A DNA stretch of 64,000 nt from UBA9214 sp964443845 (lineage in GTDB: Bacteria > Pseudomonadota > Gammaproteobacteria > UBA9214): the NCBI GenBank assembly GCA_964443845.1, contig CAYUFA010000004.1, forward strand, positions 20,969 through 84,968, given 5' to 3'. The notes below the pieces were generated by a model. It worked only from the letters and a program-made list of their open reading frames with translations, was not told where the DNA came from and searched no databases. Made by a program: the position numbers and the translations under genes. How positions within the stretch are numbered: the first letter of the stretch is position 1; every line of letters starts with the position of its first letter. Of this stretch, positions 9,367-18,280 are shown one piece after another.

Positions 9367-10779
9367 TCACTCTCCCCGTCCCGGCCGGACATCCGCGAAA
9401 TGCCCGCGCAGTGCGGCTTCCGCGGCCATGGCCGGGCTGACCAGGTGGGTGCGTCCACCCTGCCCCTGGCGACCTTCGAAATTGCGGTTGGAGGTTGATG
9501 CGCAGCGCTCGCCCGGTTGCAGGCGGTCGGCATTCATGGCCAGGCACATGGAGCAGCCGGGCTGCCGCCATTCAAAGCCGGCCGCGCGGAAAATCCTGTC
9601 CAGCCCTTCCGCCTCGGCCTGGCGCTTGACCAGCCCGGACCCCGGAACCACCAGGGCCTGCCTGATCCCGGGCGCCACCTTGCGACCGCGGATGACCGCG
9701 GCAGCGGCCCGCAGATCCTCGATGCGTGCATTGGTGCAGGAGCCGATGAACACGTGGTCCGGCCGGATATCGGTGATCGCCATACCGGGCCTGAGATCCA
9801 TGTAGCGGAGCGCCTTGCGCATGCCCTCCCGGCGCACGCTGTCCGGCTCCGCGTCCGGATCGGGCACCCGGCCATCGATCGACACGACCATTTCCGGGGA
9901 GGTACCCCAGGTCACCTGCGGAGCCAGCGCAGTGGCATCCAGTTCGACGCTGACATCGAACTGCGCATCCGCGTCACTGTGCAGGTCCTGCCAGCTCTGC
10001 ACGGCACGTTCCCACAAGGCACCGTGTGGTGCGTACGGGCGTGCCTGCAGATAACCGATGGTCGTATCATCCACCGCCACCATGCCGGCCCGGGCACCGG
10101 CCTCGATCGACATGTTGCACACCGTCATGCGACCTTCCATCGACAGGCCGCGTAGCGTCGAACCGGCGAACTCGATGGAGTAGCCGGTACCGCCGGCCGT
10201 GCCGATCCGGCCGATAATGGCCAGCACCACGTCCTTGGCCGTCACCCCCGGGGCAAGATTCCCTTGCACGCGCACCTGCATGGCGCGGGTCTTGCGCATG
10301 ATCAGGCACTGGGTCGCAAGCACATGCTCGACGTCGGAGGTGCCGATGCCGAAGGCCAGTGCGCCAAAAGCCCCGTGGGTCGAGGTGTGGGAATCGCCGC
10401 ACACGACGGTCATGCCCGGCAGGGTGGCCCCCTGTTCGGGGCCGATCACGTGCACGATCCCCTGGCGCGGGTCGTTCATGTGGAACTCGGTAATCCCGAG
10501 GCGGTGGCAGTTCCGGTCCAGGGTTTCCACCTGGATGCGCGAGACCGGATCGGCGATTCCGGCGGCACGGTCCGTGGTCGGGACATTGTGATCCGGTACC
10601 GCCAGGATGGAACCGGCACGCCACGGCCTGCGCCCGGCCAGGCGCAGGCCTTCGAAGGCCTGCGGGGAAGTCACCTCATGGACCAGGTGTCGATCGATAT
10701 AGAGGAGCGCGGTACCGTCTTCTTCCCGGCGCACACAATGGGCGTCCCAGAGCTTGTCGTAGAGGGTCCTGCCAGACAT
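9367..10779 (-). CDS. leuC: 3-isopropylmalate dehydratase large subunit
   Basis: LeuC is the [4Fe-4S] aconitase-family subunit that interconverts 2- and 3-isopropylmalate. It has 470 residues and starts MSGRTLYDKLWDAHCV. Cluster cysteines lie in FIGSCTNARIEDL and CSMCLAMN, and the segment VCGDSHTSTHGAFGALAFGIG is the typical active-site region. An upstream in-frame ATG would add 12 residues, but the family N-terminus matches 10779. No leuA and no leader peptide or attenuator is visible in the 73 bp upstream. Confidence 0.96.
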   Translation of the reverse strand: MSGRTLYDKLWDAHCVRREEDGTALLYIDRHLVHEVTSPQAFEGLRLAGRRPWRAGSILAVPDHNVPTTDRAAGIADPVSRIQVETLDRNCHRLGITEFHMNDPRQGIVHVIGPEQGATLPGMTVVCGDSHTSTHGAFGALAFGIGTSDVEHVLATQCLIMRKTRAMQVRVQGNLAPGVTAKDVVLAIIGRIGTAGGTGYSIEFAGSTLRGLSMEGRMTVCNMSIEAGARAGMVAVDDTTIGYLQARPYAPHGALWERAVQSWQDLHSDADAQFDVSVELDATALAPQVTWGTSPEMVVSIDGRVPDPDAEPDSVRREGMRKALRYMDLRPGMAITDIRPDHVFIGSCTNARIEDLRAAAAVIRGRKVAPGIRQALVVPGSGLVKRQAEAEGLDRIFRAAGFEWRQPGCSMCLAMNADRLQPGERCASTSNRNFEGRQGQGGRTHLVSPAMAAEAALRGHFADVRPGRGE

Positions 10780-10852
10780 CACACCCGTCCGCTGTTGTTT
10801 CGCCTGCGCGATCAAGGAAACGACTGATTATATGGGCCACACCCTCCTCAAG

Positions 10853-12004
10853 TCATCCACTGTGCGCATTCCGGTTGCGCGGGCGGACACCGATCGCGAC
10901 CACCAGCACGGCCAGCAGCGCGGTTACCGCAGCCAGCAGGAACATGGCCTGCGGACCCAGCCCGCGCCAGAGATAGCCGCTGGCAACACTGCCCAGCGCC
11001 CCGCCCGCACCAAAACTGAGGCTGCTGTAGAGTGCCTGCCCACGCCCCTGGTGGATCCCGGTAAACAGGGAATGGATCAGGAAGATCGCCACCGCGTGGT
11101 ACAGACCGAAGCTGGCCCCATGCAGCGTCTGGGCCAGGATGACCACCGCGGGATGCTCCACCAGGCTGGCGATGAGCACCCAGCGCAGCGAGGTCAGCGC
11201 GACCGCAACCAGCAACAGCCGGTGCGGACGGTAGCGTGACAGCAGGCGCGGCATGAACAGGAACACCACGATCTCGGCCACGACCCCCAGCGCCCAGAGC
11301 TGACCGATCTGCGCCGTGTGGTAGCCGTACTGCTCCAGGTACAGGGTGTAGAAGGTGTAATACGGTCCATGGCTCGCCTGGACCAGGAAGCAGACCAGCA
11401 GCAGGGAGAACACCTCCGGGCGCTGCAACACGCGGCGTATCGGCTCCTGGTCGAGCGGCAGATGCCCCGCGGCAGACTCCGGCACCGTCAGGCTGCTCAG
11501 CCAGATCAGCAGAAACACCACGGCCAGGATAGCTGGCAGGCAGCCTGCCCCGTAACGATCCAGCACCGGCCCGAGAGACACGACCGCGAGTATGAAACCC
11601 ACCGAACCCCACAGGCGGATGCCGCTGTAGCGGTGCGATTCCTCACCGAGATGATTCATCGTGGTGGCCTCGAACTGGGGCAAGGCGGCGTTCCAGAAAA
11701 AACCGAAGGTGCTCATGACCAGCGCCAGCCACCAGAATCCGCTGCCGAGAAACACGCCGCAGAAGGTGACCACGGCCAGCAGGGAAGCGAGGCGGATGAT
11801 GGTCATCCGGTGCCCGGTGTGGTCGGCGAGCCAGCCCCATACATTCGGCGCCACGAGCTTGCTGGCCATGAGTATGGCAATCAGCTCGCCGATTTCGGCC
11901 ACGCCCAGTCCGGCGGATTTCAGGTACAGGCTCCAGTAGGGAACCAGTACGCCGAGAGACACGAAATAGCAGAAGTAGAAGCCGGACAGGCGCCAGTAGA
12001 TCAT
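10853..12004 (-). CDS. MFS transporter, HcaT/MFS_1-like family
   Basis: The product of 383 residues is an integral inner-membrane protein with about 12 hydrophobic segments. Signature pieces of the MFS_1-like (HcaT/nucleoside-type) subfamily are FYFCYFVSLGVLVPYWSLYL at the N-terminus, the loop 2-3 motif GWLADHTGHR, and YSGIRLWGSVGFILAV. The substrate cannot be deduced. It lies between aroC (36 bp upstream) and leuC on the same strand, an arrangement seen around asd/leu clusters in gammaproteobacteria. Confidence 0.85.
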   Translation of the reverse strand: MIYWRLSGFYFCYFVSLGVLVPYWSLYLKSAGLGVAEIGELIAILMASKLVAPNVWGWLADHTGHRMTIIRLASLLAVVTFCGVFLGSGFWWLALVMSTFGFFWNAALPQFEATTMNHLGEESHRYSGIRLWGSVGFILAVVSLGPVLDRYGAGCLPAILAVVFLLIWLSSLTVPESAAGHLPLDQEPIRRVLQRPEVFSLLLVCFLVQASHGPYYTFYTLYLEQYGYHTAQIGQLWALGVVAEIVVFLFMPRLLSRYRPHRLLLVAVALTSLRWVLIASLVEHPAVVILAQTLHGASFGLYHAVAIFLIHSLFTGIHQGRGQALYSSLSFGAGGALGSVASGYLWRGLGPQAMFLLAAVTALLAVLVVAIGVRPRNRNAHSG

Positions 12005-12040
12005 GGCATCCGCACTGGCAGGGACCGGGGCCCCGCGGAA

Positions 12041-13144
12041 TCAGTCTGCGGCGGTGGCCGGCACCACCGGTGTGGCGGACGCAACGTCCTGGTTCTGGGC
12101 GCGGTGGCGCAATACATGGTCCATCAGGACGATCGCCAGCATGGCTTCCGCAATGGGAGTGGCACGGATACCGACACAGGGATCGTGGCGGCCGGTGGTG
12201 ACGACCTCCACCGGGTCGCCCGCGACGTCGATGGTCCGACCCGGGATGCGGATGCTCGAAGTGGGCTTGAGCGCGATGCTGGCCACGATATCCTGTCCGC
12301 TGGAAATGCCACCCAGCACCCCTCCGGCGTGGTTGCCGAGAAATCCCCCCGGGGTGATTTCATCGCGGTGCTGCGTGCCCTTCTGTTCCACACAGGCAAA
12401 GCCGGCGCCGATTTCCACGCCCTTGACGGCGTTGATACTCATCAGGGCATGCGCAATGTCGGCGTCCAGCCGGTCAAAGACCGGTTCGCCGAGCCCCGGC
12501 GGCACGCCGCTGGCCACCACGTTGATGCGGGCACCTATGGAGTCACCCTCCTTGCGCAGCGCATCCATGTAGGCTTCCAGTTCCGTCACCCGGTCCGGGT
12601 CGGGCGCGAAAAACGGGTTTTCGCCAACGGCTGCCCAGTCCCGGAACGCCAGCCGGATCGGCCCGAGTTGCGCCAGGTAGCCGCGGATCCTGACCCCGTA
12701 ACGTTGCTGCAGGTATTTCTTCGCAATGGCACCGGCAGCCACCCGCATGGCCGTCTCGCGCGCCGACGAGCGACCGCCGCCGCGATAATCCCGGACCCCG
12801 TATTTCTGCTGGTAAGTGTAATCCGCGTGACCGGGCCGGAAGCGATCGCGGATTTTCGAATAGTCCTGCGATTTCTGGTCCGTGTTGTGGATCAGCAGAC
12901 CGATGGGCGTGCCGGTGGTGCGGCCCTCGAACACACCGGACAGGATCTGGACGGCATCGTCCTCGCGGCGCTGAGTGGTGTGGCGGGACTGTCCCGGCTT
13001 GCGGCGATCCAGGTCCTGCTGCAGGTCGGCCGCGCCGAGTTCCAGCCCCGGGGGACAACCGTCCACGATGCAACCAAGCGCCGGCCCGTGGCTCTCCCCA
13101 AAGCTGGTGACCGTAAACAGTTTCCCGAAGCTGTTTCCCGACAT
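12041..13144 (-). CDS. aroC: Chorismate synthase
   Basis: AroC converts EPSP to chorismate with reduced FMN, the last shikimate-pathway step and the supply for the nearby trp genes. It has 367 residues, with the N-terminus MSGNSFGKLFTVTSFGESHG. The signatures GRSSARET and RPGHADYTYQQKYG are intact, as are the C-terminal SGQDIVASIALKPTSSI and the RHDPC segment. The intergenic region to the divergent small gene at 13265 is 120 bp and probably carries both promoters. Confidence 0.97.
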   Translation of the reverse strand: MSGNSFGKLFTVTSFGESHGPALGCIVDGCPPGLELGAADLQQDLDRRKPGQSRHTTQRREDDAVQILSGVFEGRTTGTPIGLLIHNTDQKSQDYSKIRDRFRPGHADYTYQQKYGVRDYRGGGRSSARETAMRVAAGAIAKKYLQQRYGVRIRGYLAQLGPIRLAFRDWAAVGENPFFAPDPDRVTELEAYMDALRKEGDSIGARINVVASGVPPGLGEPVFDRLDADIAHALMSINAVKGVEIGAGFACVEQKGTQHRDEITPGGFLGNHAGGVLGGISSGQDIVASIALKPTSSIRIPGRTIDVAGDPVEVVTTGRHDPCVGIRATPIAEAMLAIVLMDHVLRHRAQNQDVASATPVVPATAAD

Positions 13145-13264
13145 CGCGGTATTGTACCGGGTCTGCCGGCAAGCGTCGCCCCCCGGCCAGGCTAAAGTTC
13201 AGCGCCAGGCGGCCGATAGTGCTCATGCAGTCAACTTCGCAATAACCAGTCTCAGGAGTGCGGC

Positions 13265-13465
13265 GTGGCAGAATCGAACGGACTAAAGAGATCGCAGATC
13301 GGCAATTTCCTCGGTCAACCGGTCTTTGAGACCTTTACCTCGCGTAACATGACCTATGTATTCGACCGGGTCGCCCGCTACATCGACGGTGAATTTCCGC
13401 TCGAACAGCTCGACAAGGAAGAAGTACTGATACGTCCCGGCCTGATCTACCGCCCGGCCAAGTAA
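13265..13465 (+). CDS. Small conserved-looking cytoplasmic protein (66 aa)
   Basis: This is a compact 66-residue protein starting at GTG (MAESNGLKRSQIGNFLGQPV) and ending PGLIYRPAK. It has no signal peptide or membrane segment and is mildly charged, with an R-V-A-R-Y-I-D-G-E-F stretch. I do not recognise a domain. Its balanced composition and its place between aroC (divergent) and the 105-aa gene (convergent, 16 bp apart) suggest a real gene. Function unknown. Confidence 0.6.
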   Translation: MAESNGLKRSQIGNFLGQPVFETFTSRNMTYVFDRVARYIDGEFPLEQLDKEEVLIRPGLIYRPAK

Positions 13466-13481
13466 GCCGCCACCACCGGCA

Positions 13482-13799
13482 TCAGTCGGCAGGGATCTCC
13501 AGGCCCAGCCTGTGGGTCTCGTTGATCTGGTAGAGCAGACGGATACAGGGCAGCTCCTTTTCCGTCTGCTGCTTGACAATCCGCATCATCGGCAGGTCGT
13601 GCCGGTCAAACACGTAGCTTCCGTCCTTCATCGCGGCGCGCATGGCGCGCAGTTCCTTGAGCAGAGCGGCGATATAACCCGGCGTCTCGTCGATTTCGTC
13701 GATATCAAACCCGCGCGCCTCGATGATATCCTCGAGTTCGAAGATCGCCTGTCTGACCAGTTCGACGTATTGTTCAGCCGTTGCAGGTCGATTACCCAT
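13482..13799 (-). CDS. Hypothetical cytoplasmic protein (105 aa) downstream of prmB
   Basis: The 105-residue protein is predicted to be mostly alpha-helical, rich in Glu, Asp and Arg, with no signal peptide. It begins MGNRPATAEQYVELVRQAIF and has a helical segment AALLKELRAMRAAMKDGSYV. It follows prmB by only 6 bp and is probably co-transcribed with it. I do not recognise the family, and no enzymatic motif is visible. Confidence 0.75.
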   Translation of the reverse strand: MGNRPATAEQYVELVRQAIFELEDIIEARGFDIDEIDETPGYIAALLKELRAMRAAMKDGSYVFDRHDLPMMRIVKQQTEKELPCIRLLYQINETHRLGLEIPAD

Positions 13800-13805
13800 C
13801 CCGAA

Positions 13806-14771
13806 TCATTCCACGTCGGATGCATGTGTCACGGTGCGCGTCTGCAGTGCCGCGGCAAACTGCGGCCCCCCGGCCAGCAACTGCTCACGCTCCAGCAGCA
13901 ACACGCCCTCGCCCCCGTATTCGAAATCCAGCCACAGGAACGGCGCATCGGGAAACAGCCCGATCAACTGGTCCTGGGCGTGTCCCACTTCCACCACCAG
14001 TATGCCACGTTCCCGCAGGTGCACGGCAGCATCGGCCAGGATGCGCACCGCAACGTCCAGCCCGTCACAGCCTGCCACGAGTCCCTGCGCCGGCTCGTAC
14101 CGGAACTCTGCCGCAAGACCCGCCATCTCACCCGCCGGAACGTAGGGTGGATTGGATACGATGATGTCGAACCGCTGCGTCCCGAGCGCCGCATACACGT
14201 CCGAGCGCAGCGGGGTCACGCGCCCGGCCAGATCATGCCGTTCGACATTGAGCGCGGCAACCTGCAGGGCGTCCGGCGCAATGTCGGTCAGAATGACTTC
14301 CGCATCCGGGAAATAATGCGCGCAGGCGATGCCGATGCAGCCGCTGCCGGTACACAGGTCCAGCACCCCGCGTACCGTGTCCGGGTCGATCCAGGGCTGG
14401 AACCGGTTTTCCACCAGTTCCGCCAGCGGAGAGCGGGGAATCAGGACCCGCTCATCGACGTAAAAGGGCATGCCCGCGAACCAGGCCTGGTGCGTCAGGT
14501 ACGCCGCCGGCTTGCGTGTCCGGACCCGCAGTTCCAGCAGTTCCCTTGCCTGGCGCACCTGGTCGGACGTCAGCGCGCGGTCCAGCTCCCGGTCATCGAT
14601 CCCGTAATCCAGGTCCAGCGCATGCAGCACCAGTGCCGCCGCCTCGTCCAGCGAGTTGTCCGTCCCGTGGGCAAAGACCAGTCCGGATCCGCCCAGCAGT
14701 TGTGCGCCACGGGCGATGAGCTCGCGGGCAGTCCCGGCGTCAGCCAGCAATGAACCGAGGTGTTCCGTCAT
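13806..14771 (-). CDS. prmB: Ribosomal protein uL3 N5-glutamine methyltransferase
   Basis: PrmB methylates a glutamine of ribosomal protein L3 (uL3) using SAM. The 321-residue protein has the helical N-terminal domain and then the SAM motif I VLDLCTGSGCIGIACAH. The catalytic NPPY motif lies in DIIVSNPPYVPAGEM. The segment PRSPLAELVENRFQPW is characteristic of PrmB rather than PrmC. It lies close to aroC, a frequent gammaproteobacterial arrangement. Confidence 0.93.
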   Translation of the reverse strand: MTEHLGSLLADAGTARELIARGAQLLGGSGLVFAHGTDNSLDEAAALVLHALDLDYGIDDRELDRALTSDQVRQARELLELRVRTRKPAAYLTHQAWFAGMPFYVDERVLIPRSPLAELVENRFQPWIDPDTVRGVLDLCTGSGCIGIACAHYFPDAEVILTDIAPDALQVAALNVERHDLAGRVTPLRSDVYAALGTQRFDIIVSNPPYVPAGEMAGLAAEFRYEPAQGLVAGCDGLDVAVRILADAAVHLRERGILVVEVGHAQDQLIGLFPDAPFLWLDFEYGGEGVLLLEREQLLAGGPQFAAALQTRTVTHASDVE

Positions 14772-14824
14772 GCGCGGCAGCTACCTGATGAATCACATGC
14801 GGCAGTGTGGAATAATGCCCGCCC

Positions 14825-15475
14825 ATGGAACCAGATTCGTCCCCCCGGCGATCCGTCCGCATCCTGCCGACGCTCATTATAGCTGCAATCGCCATCACTG
14901 CGGGTATCCTGGCAGCACGCTTCGTCCTGCATTCCTCACCCCCCTCCGCTGGCATGACCTCGGTCCGCTTCCCGGTGGCCCGCGCCTTGCGGCCGTTCCA
15001 TCTGGTGGATCAAGAGGGCAGGCCGTTCGACAACCAGTCCCTGAACGGTTACTGGTCATTTCTGTTTTTCGGGTATACCCATTGTCCGGATGTCTGCCCC
15101 ACCACCCTGTCCGTGCTGGACAGCGTGGCGCAGAAGATCAGCGATGCGACAACGCCGGCACACTTTGTGTTCATTAGCGTGGACCCCGGGCGTGACACCC
15201 CGCAACAACTGGCCCGCTTCGTTCACTACTTCAACAGGCAGTTCATCGGCGTGACCGGCAGCGACGCGGCAATCGACCAGCTGACGAAACAACTTGGCGT
15301 ACTGCACAGCAAGGTCCCTGACAGCAAGGATCCGGATAATTATCTGGTCAACCATTCGGCCAGCGTGTTCCTGATCGACCCGCACGGCAATTACCACGCC
15401 CTGTTCTCACCGCCACTGTCAGCCGACAGGATGGCGGCGCAGTATCAGCGCATGGTCCGGGATTTCCGCCAGTGA
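14825..15475 (+). CDS. SCO1/SenC-family copper chaperone
   Basis: These membrane-anchored thioredoxin-fold proteins deliver copper to cytochrome oxidase or act as periplasmic thiol reductants. The product of 216 residues has one N-terminal transmembrane helix (about 14-36), then the domain with the copper/redox motif CPDVCP (Cys87, Cys91) in FFGYTHCPDVCPTT. The third ligand is the His in LVNHSASVFLID. No oxidase genes are adjacent. It is transcribed divergently from prmB. Confidence 0.92.
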   Translation: MEPDSSPRRSVRILPTLIIAAIAITAGILAARFVLHSSPPSAGMTSVRFPVARALRPFHLVDQEGRPFDNQSLNGYWSFLFFGYTHCPDVCPTTLSVLDSVAQKISDATTPAHFVFISVDPGRDTPQQLARFVHYFNRQFIGVTGSDAAIDQLTKQLGVLHSKVPDSKDPDNYLVNHSASVFLIDPHGNYHALFSPPLSADRMAAQYQRMVRDFRQ

Positions 15476-15596
15476 ATCTGTCCATGCACGCCCTGCTGAG
15501 ATGCCTGCAGCCTGGGAATGGTGACTGCCTGCCGGTCCGTGCTGCGCTGCAGCGTGATCCCGGGAACGGCGTACAACCCTGATCAGGACCGTCGTC

Positions 15597-16502
15597 GTGA
15601 CCGATGGCAATGCCAGCCTGACGGACTACCTCAAGTCATGGCCATTGTACCTGCTGCCGCACCGGCTGCTGTCACGCAGCGTGCGCGCCGTCGCCCGCTG
15701 CCGGATCCGGCCCCTGAAGAATGTCCTCATGCGGGCCTTTATCCGGAAATTCGGCGTGGACCTCAGCGAGGCGCAGGAGCCGTCAATCTCCGGCTATCCG
15801 GATTTCAACAGCTTTTTCACCCGTGCGTTGCGTCCGGGAGTGCGGCCGCTCACGACCCTGCGACAGGCACTGGCGTGTCCGGTGGACGGTTTCGTCAGCC
15901 AGGCCGGCAACCTCGACCAGGACCGCCTTGTCCAGGCCAAGGGCCATGACTATTCCCTGCTCCGGCTGCTGGGTGGTAACGCACAGCGCGCCGCACCATT
16001 TACCAATGGCCGGTTTGCAACCCTGTACCTGTCACCACGGGATTATCACCGGATCCACATGCCGGTCACCGGCCGCCTGCTGGAAACCATCTATATCCCG
16101 GGAAGACTGTTCAGCGTCGCCCCGCATACGACACGCACCATTCCCGGGCTGTTCGCCCGCAACGAACGGCTGGTTTGCCTGTTCGACACGGCGACCGGGC
16201 CAATGGCCGTGGTGATGGTGGGAGCCATCTTCGTCTCCAGCATGGAAACCGTCTGGGGTGGCGTGGTGAATCCCGGACTTGCGGCATGCATCCGGCAACA
16301 GCGCCATGACCTGCCCGGCACGGCGGCGGTCGTTCTGGACCAGGGCGCGGAACTGGGCCGCTTCAACATGGGTTCGACCGTCATCCTGCTGTTCGGCCGG
16401 GATCGGGTCCGCTGGACGGACGATTTACGGCCGGGCACGCCGGTCCGGACCGGACAGTTGCTGGGCTACACGCTGTCACCCGCCCGCGCGCCGCGCGGTT
16501 AA
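15597..16502 (+). CDS. psd: Phosphatidylserine decarboxylase proenzyme
   Basis: Psd makes phosphatidylethanolamine at the inner membrane. It is made as a proenzyme that cleaves itself to create the pyruvoyl group. The 301-residue protein has the catalytic Asp in PVDG (residue 97), the histidines in YHRIHMPVTG, and the cleavage site MGST at 258-261 (the usual form is LGST). The serine that becomes the pyruvoyl group is therefore present and the enzyme should mature. The start is GTG at 15597; the protein begins MTDGNASLTDYLKSWPLYLL. Confidence 0.94.
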   Translation: MTDGNASLTDYLKSWPLYLLPHRLLSRSVRAVARCRIRPLKNVLMRAFIRKFGVDLSEAQEPSISGYPDFNSFFTRALRPGVRPLTTLRQALACPVDGFVSQAGNLDQDRLVQAKGHDYSLLRLLGGNAQRAAPFTNGRFATLYLSPRDYHRIHMPVTGRLLETIYIPGRLFSVAPHTTRTIPGLFARNERLVCLFDTATGPMAVVMVGAIFVSSMETVWGGVVNPGLAACIRQQRHDLPGTAAVVLDQGAELGRFNMGSTVILLFGRDRVRWTDDLRPGTPVRTGQLLGYTLSPARAPRG

Positions 16503-16666
16503 CTTTCCGGGCCACCGCGCGTTATGGGTCCTTGAGACGGCAGCAAACGGAAGCAGGCCACGCGAGGGTGTGCAATTCCGTTCTCTGCCCATAGATTATC
16601 CGGATTGCAGGTCGCCGGCGGCGAGCTGCGGCGGCAGGATACCGCGACGCGCTCGCGGCAACGAAA

Positions 16667-17413
16667 ATGCCTTGTATGGAAAGGACCTACGATATACTCG
16701 ACCGCTCCGAATGGCTGCTGCCCCAGACCACCCGCGAGGCTGCCGGCCCCGGGTCCGAGCAGGAGCCGGCCGGTACGCTCCGCCCTGCCCTCATCGAACG
16801 GTTACCGGGAACCGCGTTGGACAAAGCAACCCGCAATGACAAGGCGCTCGAGGCGTTTCTCGCCGGCCAGGAAACCCGGGCATTCTATATCGCCCAGGCC
16901 GCGCTCTGGGACCGCGAGGAAGCCCTGGACGTGGTCCAGGACAGCATGCTGCGGCTGGTGCAGTACTATCGGCACAAACCCGCCGCGGAATGGCCCGCCC
17001 TGTTTCGCACCGTCCTCAACAGCCGCATCAATGATGTGCGCAGGAAACGCATGCTGGAGAAGGCCGGGCACAAACTCGTTTCCCTGACCGGGCTGTTCCG
17101 GAATGCACAGGACCCGGATTCCGCCACCGCGGTATACGAGCTGCCGGCCGGTGAACGGTCGGATGGCGTGACCACACCCGAATCGGGCTACCTCGCCGGG
17201 GAATTGCAGGTGCACATCGAGCGCGCACTGGAGGCACTGTCCGAGCGCCAGCGGCAGGTCTTCATTCTCAGGGAATGGCGTGGTATGAGTATCAATGAAA
17301 CTGCGGCGGTTCTCGGCTGCTCGGAAAACAGCATCAAGCAGCATCATTTCCGCGCATTGCGTGAACTGCGCAGGCAACTTGCAGAGGTATGGGACCATGA
17401 ACGATCATCCTGA
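16667..17413 (+). CDS. ECF-type RNA polymerase sigma factor
   Basis: The 248-residue protein contains region 2 (EEALDVVQDSMLRLVQYY) and region 4 with a helix-turn-helix (LSERQRQVFILREWRGMSIN and CSENSIKQHHFRALRELRR). This is a group-4 (ECF) sigma factor. The start is uncertain: ATG 16667 or 16676, or a later non-ATG codon near 16817, since residues 1-50 do not look like a conserved sigma domain. Its 3' end overlaps the anti-sigma gene by 17 bp. The target regulon is not visible. Confidence 0.88.
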   Translation: MPCMERTYDILDRSEWLLPQTTREAAGPGSEQEPAGTLRPALIERLPGTALDKATRNDKALEAFLAGQETRAFYIAQAALWDREEALDVVQDSMLRLVQYYRHKPAAEWPALFRTVLNSRINDVRRKRMLEKAGHKLVSLTGLFRNAQDPDSATAVYELPAGERSDGVTTPESGYLAGELQVHIERALEALSERQRQVFILREWRGMSINETAAVLGCSENSIKQHHFRALRELRRQLAEVWDHERSS

Positions 17414-17858
17414 CTCGGAGCAACTCGACATGCTGCGCGCCGGACTGCTGGATGATGCCCCGGACAGGAGGGCGCTGCTCGAACGGCATCTCGCCGGCTG
17501 CCGGACCTGCCGGGAACAGGCCGCGCCGTGGCAGAAACTCGCCTCCCGGCTGGGCGCAACCCTGGAACCTGCCGGCTTGCCCGCGGACCTGCGCCGGGCA
17601 CGGCAGTCCGCACTGACCACGGCAACCCGCCATACACCACGGGCACTGGTCCCCTATGCCGCTGCCGCCGCCCTGCTGATCGCGGTCATTGTCGGGATCC
17701 TCGGCCTTCCGGCCGGCCCGTTGCATGCACCGCACAAGGCCACGCAGACGGCCCAGGCGGTTCCTGATACCTACGAAGACCTCGACTTCTACCTGTGGCT
17801 GGCCAACCAGGATGAGGGACATCCCGCAAAGGCCCGCACCCGTCCGAACAGTACCTGA
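17397..17858 (+). CDS. Putative zinc-finger anti-sigma factor, membrane anchored
   Basis: The protein of 153 residues begins MNDHPDSEQLDMLRAG and carries an H-x3-C-x2-C motif (RHLAGCRTCREQ) typical of zf-HC2 anti-sigma domains. One transmembrane helix follows (LVPYAAAAALLIAVIVGILG) and then a short periplasmic tail. It overlaps the sigma gene, the standard arrangement for an ECF sigma and its membrane-bound inhibitor. The signal it senses cannot be deduced. Confidence 0.85.
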   Translation: MNDHPDSEQLDMLRAGLLDDAPDRRALLERHLAGCRTCREQAAPWQKLASRLGATLEPAGLPADLRRARQSALTTATRHTPRALVPYAAAAALLIAVIVGILGLPAGPLHAPHKATQTAQAVPDTYEDLDFYLWLANQDEGHPAKARTRPNST

Positions 17859-17860
17859 CG

Positions 17861-18181
17861 ATGAACGCAAGAACTTCCCTGCCGGTTCTTGTCCTGGTCG
17901 CGACACTGGTTGCAGCCGCGCTGCCCGCACTGGCGGGCGGCCAGCCATGGAACAGCCTCAGTCCGGAAGAACAGGCGGTCTTGCACAAACACCGCCGCGA
18001 CTGGGCAAGTCTCCCGCCCGACCGGCAGTCGCGGCTCCTGACGGGTGCGAGAAAATACCTCGCGCTGCCGCAGAACAAGCGGAACGAGGTCCAGCAGAAG
18101 CGTGAGCAGTATGAACGGATGTCACCGGACGCGCGCCGGCGCTTGCGTGAGAAATACCGGGAGCAAAGGCGTTACCGCTAG
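17861..18181 (+). CDS. Secreted DUF3106-like protein
   Basis: The 106-residue protein has a signal peptide (MNARTSLPVLVLVATLVAAA, cleavage after ALA). The mature part is a charged helical domain with repeated W/L-SPEE...LPPDRQ-type units, the pattern of DUF3106. It is rich in Arg and Lys at the C-terminus. It begins two bases after the anti-sigma stop and is the third member of a sigma/anti-sigma/DUF3106 operon. It may act as the periplasmic sensor, in analogy to CpxP/heavy-metal-resistance-type proteins; that role is inference. Confidence 0.8.
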   Translation: MNARTSLPVLVLVATLVAAALPALAGGQPWNSLSPEEQAVLHKHRRDWASLPPDRQSRLLTGARKYLALPQNKRNEVQQKREQYERMSPDARRRLREKYREQRRYR

Positions 18182-18280
18182 CGACGGATGAGGGCCTCCG
18201 GGGCAGTGGATGTCGCCCGGTTACCGAGTCTGTTATGATGCGCCCGCTTCCCACGATCGTACTCCAGGCCTGTCACCACC

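Noticed and set aside
16370..16383. Inactive phosphatidylserine decarboxylase because of MGST in place of LGST
   Set aside because: The serine that becomes the pyruvoyl group and the Asp/His residues are present. Leu to Met is conservative.
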